DNA of 64,000 nt, from positions 84,889,927-84,953,926 of the forward strand of contig CM054058.1 in assembly GCA_028641055.1 (NCBI GenBank). Direction: 5' to 3'. This stretch comes from Alopecurus myosuroides (taxonomy: Eukaryota; Streptophyta; Magnoliopsida; Poales; Poaceae). Below are positions 46,605 to 57,667 of the stretch, piece by piece (within the stretch, counting starts at the first letter, position 1; each line of letters begins with the position of its first letter). The translations under genes were made by a program, and so were the position numbers. A model generated the notes under the pieces. That model saw nothing but the letters and a program-made list of their open reading frames with translations. It made no database searches and was not told the origin of the DNA.

Positions 46605-49600
46605 TTAAGATGGCTTATGCTTATAATAGTCATCGTCGGTGGACGCATGGTACTCTCCTTCCTTATCGATGACATGCCTAAGGAAAAATCCTGCTATTTC
46701 CTCTTGAATTGGTCGGAAGCGAGCTTCTGGAGTAAGCGCCCTCCGCAAGTTATTGAGACCCCTCCGCGTGGTCTCGTCCTTCTTCCTCTCAGAGATTTCT
46801 TTCCGTATGTTCTCACAGACATAGTATCCACATAGACCGGTCCCCGGTGGCTGCTTATCCACACCTTTGACCACATTTTTAAATTTTAGCTCATGTTTGA
46901 ATCCACCTACATGTCCAAGTGAGAACTGTCTCCAAACTCTACATTGCAAATAAAATTAAATGAACAAGGGAGTTATTAGCTTAGGAAATGAACAAAAGAG
47001 ACCGATCGATATAGAGCGCAAATGATTGAAAAATAATTACCTTTGCATCATTTTTCTCATGTTGATCCAAAGATCTGTATTTGAATTCATAGAGTCAAAG
47101 ATCAAAACTATGGAGTTCTGAAGATCAATTTTTAGCAGAATCCAGTGGAACCTGCGGACACGTTAGATGCACAGTCATGCATAACTTATCGATTAGACAT
47201 ACCATGCATGGAGTAAACAAAAGAGAATGGGAACATGAGAGAAACACTCACCCAAAAAGAATATATCTTTTGGATTCATGCTTTTTAAAAAAATTGTACA
47301 AGTCTTTCTCCACGTCTTTGGGGTGACGTTCTAACATAGTTCCATTAATGATTTGTGGGTCAATGAACCCAACATCATGGATGAGTCTTATTTTGCATTC
47401 CAAAATCTTCAATCTGCATAATAGCGTACGCAACAATATAGTTAGGACAATATATATATATATATATATAGTGTAGGCAATGAAGAACGAGATGAGGTAG
47501 AAATAAATCACTTACAGAACGTAGCAACTCAGGATAGATTTGTCGAGCTCACGCAGATTGAACAGCTGGAACAATTCACTCATCTCAACTGTTACAGAGT
47601 ACTTTTTAGTGTGATGCTCCTCTGTATAATCCACATACACAAATTCTTTGTCGGTCCATGTTATGAAATGTTTGTACCAACGTAGCAGAGCTTGCATTAG
47701 TGGTGGTAGATCCTTTTCCTTCGCAGGCTCGACGAGAGGCCCTTTCTTCTCATATTGTAATCCTACCTCAGCCACTGGCGCATCGTCTAGGCCTAAAAAG
47801 AGACGAAGAGATATACCGGCCTCGGACGCATTTTGCATGGCAGTAGGTACAGTCAATCCCATTGCTGCCACAGCATTTATGACCTCGGGGTCCTGTTCCG
47901 GAGCGGCTTTCACTATGAGCGGGGGGGGTCGATTGTTTACTCTGCATCCCGAGCTGGGCAACTTGTTTCCCGCTTTTTTTCATTTTTCCTTTTCCTTTCT
48001 CCTCCTCCACTATTTTTGCTTTCTCTTTCTCCTCCTCCAATATTCCTGCTTGCTTACGAAGTTCAATATCATAGTCTTTAGGCAAATTCTTCACGGCTTG
48101 GGACACTGTCGACAAAAAACCCGTAGCCCAATAGTCTACAATCGGAGGGAATACTTTCTTGGGCTCAGGCTCCTTTAGCGCCTTCAGTCGGCCCTTCCAT
48201 TTGTCAACATCAGCCTTCACTGCCAATTTGGTTTCAGCATCACTAACTTCCCAAGGCCTTGGGGGGAGAGGCTTCAGTGATGGCTCCGGTACCCGTGTGG
48301 TCTTAGGTACATAAGGCTCCGGGTTAATAGACCAAGAGCAGGTTCCCTTGCTGTCCGCCTGCCTCTGTTTCTTCGCTGGAGGAGGAATGGGGGGCGACGT
48401 CTGCTTATCCTCCGGAGGAGGAATGGGGGGCGACGACTGATTATCCTCCGGAGGAGGAATGGGGGGAGACGGCTGCTTTTCCTCCGGAGGAGGAATCATG
48501 GGCGACGGCTGCTTAACCGCCGGAGGAGGAATCGTGGGCGACGGCATCTTACCCGCTAGAGATTGTGGATCGGGGGACGGCGTCGAATGGCGTGAAGGAG
48601 GCGTAGGTGAACCAGCACCACCACCACCACCACCAGCAGCACCTGCACCATCGGAGGGGGGTGGACTTGTTAGCCTTGGCGTCTCGCCTGGAAACACTAT
48701 GTACTTCTTTTTCCATAGAATGAACTGGCGCTTGACATCTCCAAGTCTTCTCTCCCCTTCGGGTGTAGCTATGTCAATCTCCAGGTCCTCAAACGCTTGG
48801 ACTATGTCTTCCACCGTGACACGAGCATAGCCATATGGAATGGGGTTGTTGTGATGGAGTGCTCCAGGTGTACAGGGTAAAGCACTGCCGGTAGCTACCT
48901 TCGTGGAAATGTTCCCCACGGGATAATGCAGATCACATTCTTTCATCTCCTTTACATCATCCACGGGGTAGTGAGGCTCCGGTGCACGACTCTCGATCAT
49001 CGGTGCATTAGCACCTGGAGTCGGGGCCTCCGTGGAAGCCACGCTGCTTCTCAGCTGATGCTGGCTTCCGAGATCCGCTGCATCTTCATGCGGCCCTGCA
49101 GCCGACGCTTTTTCTTTCTCAAGTATTCCCGCCACGATCTTCTTCAGCTCACTGACTTCCATTGCAAGATGCGACATTTGATCTGCAGCCCGGTCCGTAC
49201 CTCTCTTACGGCTTCTGTAACAGTACGGGTCACCCTCCTGGGAAAACCCTACTTTCCACGGCAATCTGCCTTTGCCTCGTATATGTCCTCCGTGTTCAGG
49301 ATTCCCGAGGGCATGGGTCAGTTGGTCTCTCTCTCTGTTGAACGTGAGCACGCCCTGTTGAGCTTTGGTCATTGCGTCAACAAGGTCTTTTGTGGGAGCA
49401 AACTTTTTCTGCCGGTGAACACACTCCCCTGTCTCCGGGTCTAGCGATCCCCCATGCCCGTACCACCACATTTTGGCTCTTTCGTCCCATCCCTCTGTAC
49501 CTAGACGGATTCCTCTTGCCCTCAGGCCGTCCTCCATTGCATGCCACTTAGGCGCCGAAACGCGGTATCCTCCTGGCCCCATAACATGATGGTACTGTTT

Positions 49601-50544
49601 CTTTTCCGCATTAGCCTTATTTTTTGCCGATATTTCCTTGAAATGCTCCGATTTATGTTGCGTCACAAATTCTGTCCAATCATCTCTCAGTTTCTCATGT
49701 TGTCCAGTGAAAATCGGAGTCTTGCCCTTGCTGACATATTCACGGAACAATTTTTTCTTGAAGTTCCGGAATGCTTCGGCCATCTTCTGAAAAGCGAACT
49801 CTTTGACTATCCTCCTCCTCTGACGTCCACCCGGAACGTCCTCACCGAATTCATCTTTTTTGTTGTATTCCGGAGGTAGAATGAAATGTGCAATAAGCTT
49901 TCTAAACATAATCTTTTTCGTTCTCTTGTCGACATAAGTGAAACCAACACGTGCTTTCTTTGGCTCCTTCCATTCCTGGACGGTGATCGGGACGGTGTCT
50001 CTAACAATGACTCCGCATTGGTTGATAAACTTTGTGGTGTGCTGTAGGGGCTTGCCGATTTCACTGACTGATTCGATGGTATATGTTTCTCCATCTTTCA
50101 TCGACTTGGATTTGCCACGCTTTGTCATACAAGATCCGGCCGAGGGCTAAAATAAGAAAGAGAGTCGCGCGCGTTAGTGCATATGTATTCACATTTCAGT
50201 AAGTTTGTATCACGAGAGTCCCAATGTATATATATATATACCTCGCCGGAGGTGGTTGTTCTTTGCAATTGGAGATCGTCGTTTGTCGACGGTTGACCTC
50301 CGTCATCAATGTCCATTCCTTCACCTCCTTGATCATCGACAATGTCCGTTCCTTCACCTGTTTCATCATCGACAATGTCCGTTCCTCCACGTTCTTGATC
50401 ATCAAGGTTCAGATAAGAAGAGACTACATCGTCTTGTTGCTCATCTTCTAGGCCCGGCACATAAGGGTTCTGGTTGGCTATCATGCCGTATATAATACCT
50501 TCAGCCTCCTGATACGTATACGGCAAGGCTCCATTGTCCGCCAT
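46605..50544 (-). pseudogene. CACTA second protein with Ulp1-like (C48) protease domain; one-base frameshift
   Basis: Five minus-strand exons: 50544-50242, 50146-47516, 47413-47252, 47151-47041 and 46938-46605, all GT-AG. Exon 1 is acidic with GTDIVDD repeats. Exon 2 is long, with a basic N-terminal part (KARVGFTYVDKRTKK), a region with WWYGHGGSLDPETGECV, then Pro-rich IPPPE(D/E)KQ repeats and a Lys/Glu stretch. Exons 3-5 form a Ulp1-type cysteine protease: His in FHWILLKIDL, Asp in LIFDSMN, and Gln/Cys in KQPPGTGLCGYYV. The total is 3541 nt, one over a multiple of three. The frame slips at a run of eight G at 47921-47928 (C on the coding strand), and every other junction is in phase. Function in CACTA movement is not known; such proteases remove SUMO-like tags. 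Confidence 0.85.
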
Positions 50545-51429
50545 ATGTCACTCCTGCAGACATGCATATAGTAAAAATTAATTAAGTATATCGGAGACTT
50601 AGCAAATATTACACCATCTTTCTCAAATTGTCCGCCATATGTCACTCCGGTGGAAGAACGATGACCACCGGAGGGGGAAAACCATACTTTAGAGGTGTGT
50701 CCAAGATTAGTTTCTCAAATGACTTGGAGAACCCCATAGCTACGTTGCATTTGCTTTTCTGGTCATTTTGGTATATTACACTTAATATTCTGAATTTATT
50801 GAATTAAAACTTATTTTCATTATTTTAATGAATTTAACTCAAATTCAAATATGGTCTCATTTTGAACTTTGTCAAACATGATTGAAAATGATATAAACAG
50901 ATAGCTTACATTTTTACGAACATTTCGCATATTTTTCCATAATTTTTGGAATTATAAATTAAAAGTTGTTTAATTTAGAAGATTTAATTATTTTCTGTAA
51001 TTCCATATACAGTGGGCCCCTGGCGTCATGATGACGTCACCCTGGCGTGACACTGTGGCCGGCGGTGTGGCAGTTTCTGCTCTCTGTCTCCGGTGATTCC
51101 GGCCACGGGGAAGGGTTCAAGGGCGGCGCGAGGCCCGCGGCGAGGGCGGCGTTGGTTCGTGGTCCCCTCTCAAGAGCGGGAGGGCGGCGCTGGTTCGAGG
51201 GCGGCGCGAGGCCCGCGGGGAACCTACCGGAGACGGCGACGGGGCGGGGCCGGAGCAGGGCGGAGGCGGTGGAGAGAAGGGCGCGGGCGACGGCGACGGC
51301 GCGGTACTCTCGCAGGCGACGACGACGGAATCAGGCGACGACGACGGAATCGACGAGCAGTGCGCCAGCGCGAGGAAGACGAAGGTTTGGAAGAAGAAAA
51401 TTTTGGGGCCGGGAATATATAGGGCCAGC
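50545..51429. other. 5' flank of the second CACTA gene and GC-rich spacer
   Basis: TTGTCCGCCATATGTCACTCC occurs twice, at about 50534 and 50630. AT-rich DNA follows to 51000, then a palindromic ATGACGTCAC near 51031 and a GC-rich stretch open in two plus-strand frames but without recognisable protein features. Confidence 0.45.
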
Positions 51430-51608
51430 CTTTAGTCCCGGTTGGTGTCACCAACCGGGACTAAAGGTCCCCTGGGGTACCCTCCGCGGCTCTTTAGTCC
51501 CGGTTGGTGTCACGAACCGGGACTAAAGGTGAAATTTTTCGCGGCGTTTTCGTTCCCGCGCAGAACGAGGCTTTAGTCCCGGTTCGTGACACGAACCGCG
51601 ACTAAAGG
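51430..51608. repeat. three CACTA-type palindromes
   Basis: Three inverted repeats of the form CTTTAGTCCCGG ... CCGGGACTAAAGG, at 51430-51467, 51492-51529 and 51571-51608, each about 38 bp with a short loop. The last arm has one mismatch (CCGCGAC). A fourth lies at 52419-52453. Confidence 0.9.
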
Positions 51609-51791
51609 TGGTTATTCAAATACTTTTCCTTTTCCCAAACTTAAAAATACAAATAATATATCAGAAAAATAAAACTAATCATAAAGATTCACACACATCT
51701 TGAATATATATATAGATAAAAAAGGCAGTACATAATGGCTAGAGTGGATCTAAACCTAAACGGAGAGCATAGATGCATGATCTGATATCTA
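51609..51791. other. AT-rich spacer
   Basis: Includes a copy of the AAAATACAAATAATATATCA motif that forms the tandem repeat in the short CACTA at 22990-23265. No gene. Confidence 0.6.
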
Positions 51792-52337
51792 CTAGTCATA
51801 CTCCTGCCTAGGCCTATAGTACATGTACTCGTAGTCGTCGTAGTCGCCGCCGCCGTCGTCGTCGCTATCGTCTGACGGTGCTCTGCACTCCCTCGGAGGA
51901 TCACGACTCCAGGACTGGGCTTGAGGGTACCGCAGGCGGGGGATATCGCCGGCCCTGATGTAGTCCATGACGCTCTGTAGAGTCCGGCCGGACCACCATA
52001 GTCGACGACCGGCCTCGTGAAAGTTCCCAGGAGGCAGGCCGTCCTCCTCATACCTGGCGAGCGCCCTCTCACGCCGATTGATGAAGAAGGCATCCCAAGT
52101 ATGCTGGTTATCGGGATGCCAACTGGGATTCCTCCGCTGCTCCGGCGTGAGCTCGTGATAGTAGTGGTTCGTGATGGCCGCCCGACGCGCCACACCTTGA
52201 GGAAAAGGAGGGATCGGCACTCCTCCGGCGCTCAGCATCCAACCGGCGGGAACGTTGTAGCCGCACGGGCAGGGGTAGTTCGAGGCCGAAAGTGCCTCCG
52301 CCTGGATGAATGTTAGAGTGGGTACGGTAGAAGCCAT
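51792..52337 (-). CDS. unrecognised 181-aa protein inside the large CACTA
   Basis: A single-exon frame. The product starts MASTVPTLTFIQAEALSA and has CPCGYNVPAGW (two Cys) near residue 23. A central, regular-looking part includes NHYYHELTPEQRRNPSW and a WW in GRRLWWSGRTLQ, and the end is acidic (SDDSDDDGGGDYDDYEY). There is no catalytic motif, signal peptide or membrane segment that I can name. The start has a TATA-like TATATATATG about 55 nt upstream on the minus strand. The frame is intact, while both transposition genes of the element are broken. The gene is bordered on both sides by TTTAGTCCCGG palindromes. I infer a passenger gene; its function is unknown. Confidence 0.6.
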   Translation of the reverse strand: MASTVPTLTFIQAEALSASNYPCPCGYNVPAGWMLSAGGVPIPPFPQGVARRAAITNHYYHELTPEQRRNPSWHPDNQHTWDAFFINRRERALARYEEDGLPPGNFHEAGRRLWWSGRTLQSVMDYIRAGDIPRLRYPQAQSWSRDPPRECRAPSDDSDDDGGGDYDDYEYMYYRPRQEYD

Positions 52338-52418
52338 GAGAGAGAGTGGTGAGTTTGTATGTGTTTATACCAATGGTGTGGCAATGCATACATATATATA
52401 GCAAGAAGAAAACATCCC

Positions 52419-52453
52419 TTTAGTCCCGGTTGGGGACACCAACCGGGACTAAA
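52419..52453. repeat. CACTA-type palindrome
   Basis: CTTTAGTCCCGGTTGG, short loop, CCAACCGGGACTAAA. It is on the opposite side of the 181-aa gene from the three palindromes at 51430-51608. Confidence 0.9.
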
Positions 52454-52709
52454 TGGGTTAGGGTTTCGTTTGGACCAATCAGATAGAATCACACGGATCG
52501 TGTGTTTCTTTAAAGCGCTTGTGAGTCGTTGAATCCGGGGTGTGTTTCTTTCGAGCTGTTGTGAGCCGTTCGATCAGGGCTACGGTGTGTTTCTTTCGAC
52601 CTGTTGTGAGCCGTTGGATGAGGTGGTTTCTTAACCGTTGGATCAAAACCCTAGCACAACACTTTGTGAGCCAGAGGACCCTATATATAGCCCACCTTCA
52701 TACACCGGT

Positions 52710-53012
52710 CAGTTCATCGAGCAAATACAAAACATCCGGATTCGCCATCATACGTCCTGCCGTGTATTTGGTATGCATATTGCACCCAGTAGCCACGGTG
52801 GGGCTGTATGATGGCGATACCGATTGTTTTGTTCTACATCCCCCTTTAAGGTTTGATACATCATATATTCAGTTTATCGAGCAAGTACAAAACATCCGGT
52901 TTCGCCATCATACGTCCTACCGTGCATTTGGTATGCATATTGCACCGAGTAGCCACGGTAGGGCTGTATGATGGTGATACCGATTGTTTTGTTCTACCCC
53001 CCCCCCCCCCTT
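52710..53012 (+). repeat. tandem duplication, about 161 bp
   Basis: CAGTTCATCGAGCAAATACA at 52710 and CAGTTTATCGAGCAAGTACA at 52871 begin two similar copies. Each ends GATTGTTTTGTTCTAC followed by a C-rich run; the second run is about 16 C. Confidence 0.85.
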
Positions 53013-53160
53013 TAACACATCCATCCATGCTATGGGTCAGTGTTCACTTTGAGCTCGGTTAGTAATGTGCAACTATTTGCTTGGTTCTGTTAGGGTGGCG
53101 CGTGGCGCGGGAGTTGCGACGTGTGGCGCGGGAGTTGTGACGCGTGGCCAGGAGGGCGCG

Positions 53161-53168
53161 GTATAAAC
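53161..53168 (+). promoter_or_regulatory. TATA box of the AP2/ERF-like gene
   Basis: GTATAAAC lies 60 nt upstream of the ATG at 53221, with a CT-rich leader between. Confidence 0.5.
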
Positions 53169-53220
53169 TGTCGCGCCTCGAGCGCGTCTTCTCCTCTCCA
53201 CGCACCGTCGCGCTTCCACC

Positions 53221-53870
53221 ATGCCTCCGAGGAGGAACAGCACCACCGGCTTTCGCGGCGTCCGAGCACGGCAGAACGGAATGTTCAGCGCAGATATCCG
53301 CTGGGGGGACGACCGCATCCCCCTCGGCTCCTTTACGACGGCGGCGGAGGCTGCCCGCGCCTGGGACGCAGCGGCCTGGCGCCTCAACCGCCCGCGTTCT
53401 CTGATGAACTTCAACGACTGCCACACCGTCTGGGAAGCGGAGGCCAGGGCGCCGAAGCCGCAGATCGTCACTGCCGCCGACCACCTCCACCTCCGTCACC
53501 GCGCGTTTCAGGGCCTAGTCGACGCCAGGGAAGAACGCGTCGTCCGCGAGTATTACCGGAACAACCCGGGGGAGGAGAGCGCCGACGAGGAGCTCTGGCA
53601 GACCCGCGCGGCTGAGCGGGCGGAGCGCCGCCTCGAACGCCACCTCGCGTTAGATGCCGCTCGGGAGGCAAGGACGAGGGCGCTGCAAGAGCTTCGTCGG
53701 GCCGACCGCGCCGGCGAAGTCTGGGCCTCCGACGATCCGAGGTCGGGCCTATCTCGGACATACCATCATGCACCTCCGACGACGACGAGGAGGTCACCGA
53801 CGAGTTCTCCGACGTCGATGTCCCGGAGGAGGTCACCGACGAGTTCCCCGACGACGATGACGAGGAGTAG
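53221..53870 (+). CDS. AP2/ERF-domain protein carried by the large CACTA; frame change near the end
   Basis: From ATG 53221 (context TTCCACCATGCC) a single AP2/ERF DNA-binding domain covers about residues 9-66. GFRGVRARQNGMFSADIRW matches the first strands, PLGSFTTAAEAARAWDAAAW the third strand and helix, and LMNF the end. Two usual residues differ: the YRG motif is FRG, and WLG is PLG. After it comes an Arg/Glu/Ala-rich helical region to about residue 170. Then the first frame turns into a Thr/Arg-rich tail that runs on to 53955, while a sister frame is strikingly acidic (TSDDDEEVTDEFSDVDVPEE) and stops at 53868-53870. The acidic tail looks like the original end, implying a small indel near 53735. 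It is on the opposite strand to the transposase genes. Host capture is likely; DNA binding is inferred. Confidence 0.7.
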
Positions 53871-54141
53871 TGTTCGTATGTTCTCTCTTTTTAATAAAAG
53901 AATTTGTATTCCGGCGACACTGCGGCGCGCTAGCGCGTCTGTTTTCTGTTTTTAATAAAAGTTATGAAATCAGATATTTTATCTCACAAGGTTTTGAGAC
54001 ATTTAAGTAACTTTCTGTTTTCCATGCTTTCCACTCGTTTTCTCAAATATTTTGCAAAGGAGTTAGTCTTAAACACATCAGAGATAATATAATTCACATG
54101 ATCCATTCAAAAAAATTTGGTACACAATAAATTATTACACA
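53871..54141. other. spacer between the AP2-like and transposase genes
   Basis: Holds AATAAAAG twice (53893 and 53955), possible polyadenylation signals for the AP2-like gene. No other gene. Confidence 0.5.
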
Positions 54142-57100
54142 TCAATTCTTCCCTTGTGTCCCTGCTTTCTTACGATCTGGCCGTATCCATAGAGCATCCT
54201 CATCATTTAACTTAATGCTTGGGTCAGTGTTGACTTTGAAGGGCGGAATTTCACCAAACATATTATAATCTTCTGACATGTCTGTCTTATCCTCCACTCC
54301 CACGATGTTTCTTTTCCCTGAAAGAACAATGTGGCGCTTTGGATCATCACATGATGTACTGATCGTTTTCTTATCTTTCCGTTTCCTCGGTTTGCTACTC
54401 ATGTCCTTCAAATAGAAAACCTGAGCGACATCTTTGGCTAGGACGAATGGTTCGTCAAGGTAACCAAGATTGTCGAAATCCACCATTGTCATTCCGTATT
54501 GCTCGTCCACCTTTACCCCACCTCCTGTTAGCTTGAACCATTTGCACCGGAACAAAGGGACCTTAAAGGAGGGTCCATAGTCAAGTTCCCATATCTCCTC
54601 TATGTAACCATAATATGTGACCTTTTGCCCAATCTCGGTTGCTGCATCAAAGCGGACACCACTGTTTTGGTTGGTGCTCTTTTTATCTTGGGAGATCGTG
54701 TAAAATGTATTCACATTAATCTCGTACCCTTGGAAAGTCATTATAGTCGAAGATGGTGTCTTGGCCAACATGTACAGCTGATCTCCAACATCATTGTCAT
54801 TCATTAAATGTTTTCGCAACCAACTGCCGAAAGTCTCCATGTGGGCCTTTCTAATCCATGATTCAGGCTTCCCCGGGTTGTTCGAGCGTAAAATATTCTT
54901 GTGTTGCTCGAAGTACGGAGCCACCAAGCTCGAATTTTGCAGAACTGTGTAGTGTGCTTCAGTCATAGAATGACCGTCCATACATATCGTTGATTTCCTT
55001 CCGATCGTGCCTCTTCCACTTAGTCTCCCCTTATGCCGCGATTGAGGAATACCAATCGGCTTAAGGTCAGGAACATAGTCAATACAGAACTCAATTACCT
55101 CCTCATTTCCATAGCCCTTTACGATGCTTCCTTCTGGCCTAGCACGGTTACGAACATATTTCTTTAATACTCCCATAAACCTCTCGAAGGGGAACATATT
55201 GTGTAGAAATACAGGACCGAGAATGGAAATCTCTTCGACTAGGTGGACCAGGAGGTGCGTCATAATATTGAAGAAGGATGGTGGAAACAGCAACTCGAAA
55301 CTGACAAGACATTGGACCACATCGTTCTGTAACCGTGGTAGATCTTCTGGACTGATTACCTTCTGAGAGATTGCATTGAGGAATGCACACAGCTTCACAA
55401 TGGCTACTCGAACATTTTCCTGTAGGAGGCCCCTCAAAGCAATCGGAAGCAATTCCGTCATAATCACGTGGCAGTCGTGAGACTTCAGGTTTTGGAACTT
55501 TTTGTCCGCCATGTTTATTATTCCCTTTATATTCGACGAGAAGCCAGACGGGACCTTCATACTGCTCAGGCATTCAAAAAAAATGACCTTCTCTTCTTTC
55601 GTAAGAGCGTAGCTGGCACGACCTTGAAACCATTCCGGATGCCGGTCATCTGGGTCTTTCAAAAGTTGCTGATCCCGCCCTGCTTCCTTTGTATCCTTTG
55701 TCTTCCCATACACGCCCAAGAAGCTTAGCAGGTTCACGCAAACATTCTTCGTAACATGCATCACGTCGATTGCAGAGCGGACATCTAGGACTTTCCAATA
55801 CTGTAGCTCCCAAAATATCGATTTCTTTTTCCACATGGGTACGTGCCCCTCAACTCCCTGCGGAACTGATTGTCCGCCAGGACCCTTTCCAAAGATGACA
55901 TTCAAATCCTTGACCATATCAAATATCTCAGCTCCAGTACGTTCCGCAGGCTTCGGCCGGTGATCTGCCTTGCCATTGAAATGCTTGCCTTTCTTTCTTA
56001 CGTTATGATTTCGGGGAAGAAATCGACGATGACCCAGGTACACGTTCTTCCTACAATTATCCAAAAATACACTTTCAGTCTCATGTAAGCAGTGCGTGCA
56101 TGCTTTGTATCCCTTATTTGATTGTCCCGAAAGGTTACTGAGAGCAGGCCAATCGTTGATGGTTACAAAAAGCAACGCTCGTAGGTTAAATTCCTCTTCT
56201 TTGTGCTCATCCCACACACGTACACCAGGTCTGCCCCACAATTGTAAAAGTTCATCAACTAATGGCCTTAGGTACACATCGATGTCGTTTCCGGGTTGCT
56301 TCGGACTTTGGATGAGCACTGGCATCATAATGAACTTCCGCTTCATGCACAACCAAGGAGGAAGGTTGTAGATGCATAGAGTCACGGGCCAGGTGCTATG
56401 GCTGGAGCTCTGCTCGCCAAAAGGATTCATGCCATCAGTACTTAGACCAAATCTTATGTTCCTTGCGTCAGCTGCAAAATCTTTGAACTCTCTATCGATC
56501 TTTCTCCATTGCGTTCCATCAGCGGGGTGTCTCAACTCCCCGTCGGACTTACGGTCCTCTTTGTGCCATCGCAACAACTTGGCATGCTCTTTGTTCATGA
56601 ACAGGCGTTTCAGCCGAGGTATTATAGGAGCATACCACATCACCTTGGCGGGAACCCTCTTCCTGGGTTTCTCGCCCTCAACATCGTCACCAGGGTCATC
56701 GCCTCTGATCTTATAACGCAATGCAGTGCATACAGGGCATTCATTCAAATCCTCGTATGCACCGCGGTAGAGGACGCAGTCGTTAATGCATGCATGTATC
56801 TTCAGAATCTCTAAACCTAGAGGGCACACAACCTTCTTTTCTTCGTACGTACTGGCGGGCAACTCGTTATTCTTCGGAAACATATTCTTCAACATTTTCA
56901 GCAAATTTTCAAATGATGAGTCAGCTACACCTTCCCGTGCCTTCCATTTCAGCAAATCCAGTGTGCAGCCCAGCTTTTTCAGACTATTGTCGCATCCTGG
57001 GTACAGCGACTTCGTGTGATCCTCTAACATGCGATCCAAATTCTCCCTCTCCTTTTCAGTTTCGCAGCGTCTCCGTGCATCAGCAATGGTCCGACCAAGA

Positions 57101-57477
57101 TCATCAGCGGGCTCATCATGTGCCTCTTATTCACCTTCACCAAACCCTTCCCCACCTTCAGCATCATCCTCCATGAAGGTATCACCGAAAGCGTCATGAT
57201 AGTTGAAATCGATATCATCCTCTTCTTCATCTTCTTCCATTCTAACCCCTCTTTCTCCATGCTTGGTCCAACAATTATAGCTTGGCATGAAACCGTGCTG
57301 AAGCAGGTGCATGTGAACGACTCTTGAGGAGGAGTGACCCTTCTCATTCTTACATTCAGCACATGGACAGATAATAAAACCTCGCTGCTTGTTCGCATTT
57401 GCCACTACGAGGAAATCTTTCAAACCCGTAGTGAACTCGCCGGAGAGTCGGTTACCGTACATCCATTGCCGATTCAT
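54142..57477 (-). pseudogene. TNP2-type CACTA transposase (Transposase_21) with an in-frame stop
   Basis: One long exon from ATG 57477 (MNRQWMYGNRLSGEF), just after an ATAATGCAG acceptor-like site, to the stop at 54142: 1111 codons. The N-terminal part has CPCAECKNEKGHSS, a Cys-rich DNA-binding-like segment. The TNP2 core follows: CINDCVLYRGAYEDLNECPVC, HPADGTQWRKIDREF and GLSTDGMNPFGEQSSSHSTW. Later come GHRRFLPRNHNVRK, VRSAIDVMHVTKNVCVNLL and HLLVHLVEEISILGPVF. TAA at 57129-57127 interrupts codon 117 in frame, between an acidic stretch and DEPADDLGRTIAD; reading resumes in the same frame. TNP2 proteins cut the CACTA ends. Without the stop the protein looks complete, so the loss is recent, unless a downstream start at 57039 is used. 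Confidence 0.9.
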
Positions 57478-57667
57478 CTGCATTATTATTATATAAAGTA
57501 TATAATTAACCATCATGCATTTGTTAAACTAACTAGCTGGAAATAATACAAATCATGAAAGGGTTGAAGTTGCTAACCGCGACCGCGGAGGTAAAATAAA
57601 TGAAAACGCTCAAGTGCGGCTCGGACACTTAATATCATGTGTGTTTCATGCTATCGGGCATTTCATC
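57478..57667. other. remaining CACTA 5' leader before the LTR element
   Basis: AT-rich, with a TATATAATAATAATGCAG acceptor-like site on the minus strand near 57478. It ends at ATTTCATC where the LTR begins. Confidence 0.5.

Larger units (their letters stand above)
46093..57667 (-). mobile_element. large CACTA element (minus orientation), one end in the window
   Basis: Starts CACTGGTAGAAAATAGGCTT, preceded by TGA as probable target duplication, and matches the left end of the short CACTA at 22338 over about 100 bp, including the poly-C tract. On the minus strand it encodes a TNP2 transposase (54142-57477) and a second protein with a C-terminal Ulp1-like protease (46605-50544). Two extra genes lie between them. 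The far end is missing because an LTR retrotransposon begins at 57668. Given CACTA biology the rest should lie to the right of the window. Confidence 0.9.

Noticed and set aside
51024..51045. ATGACGTCAC palindrome as a bZIP (TGACGTCA) binding site
   Set aside because: One short motif in a transposon spacer with no gene placed to use it; not enough to call a regulatory site.
51047..51526. 159-aa plus-strand ORF in the GC-rich spacer of the large CACTA
   Set aside because: Low-complexity Gly/Arg/Ala sequence that runs into the palindromes; no domain.
57024..57398. 124-aa minus-strand ORF overlapping the TNP2 start
   Set aside because: Out of frame with TNP2, whose codons on both sides of the in-frame stop give the expected transposase sequence.
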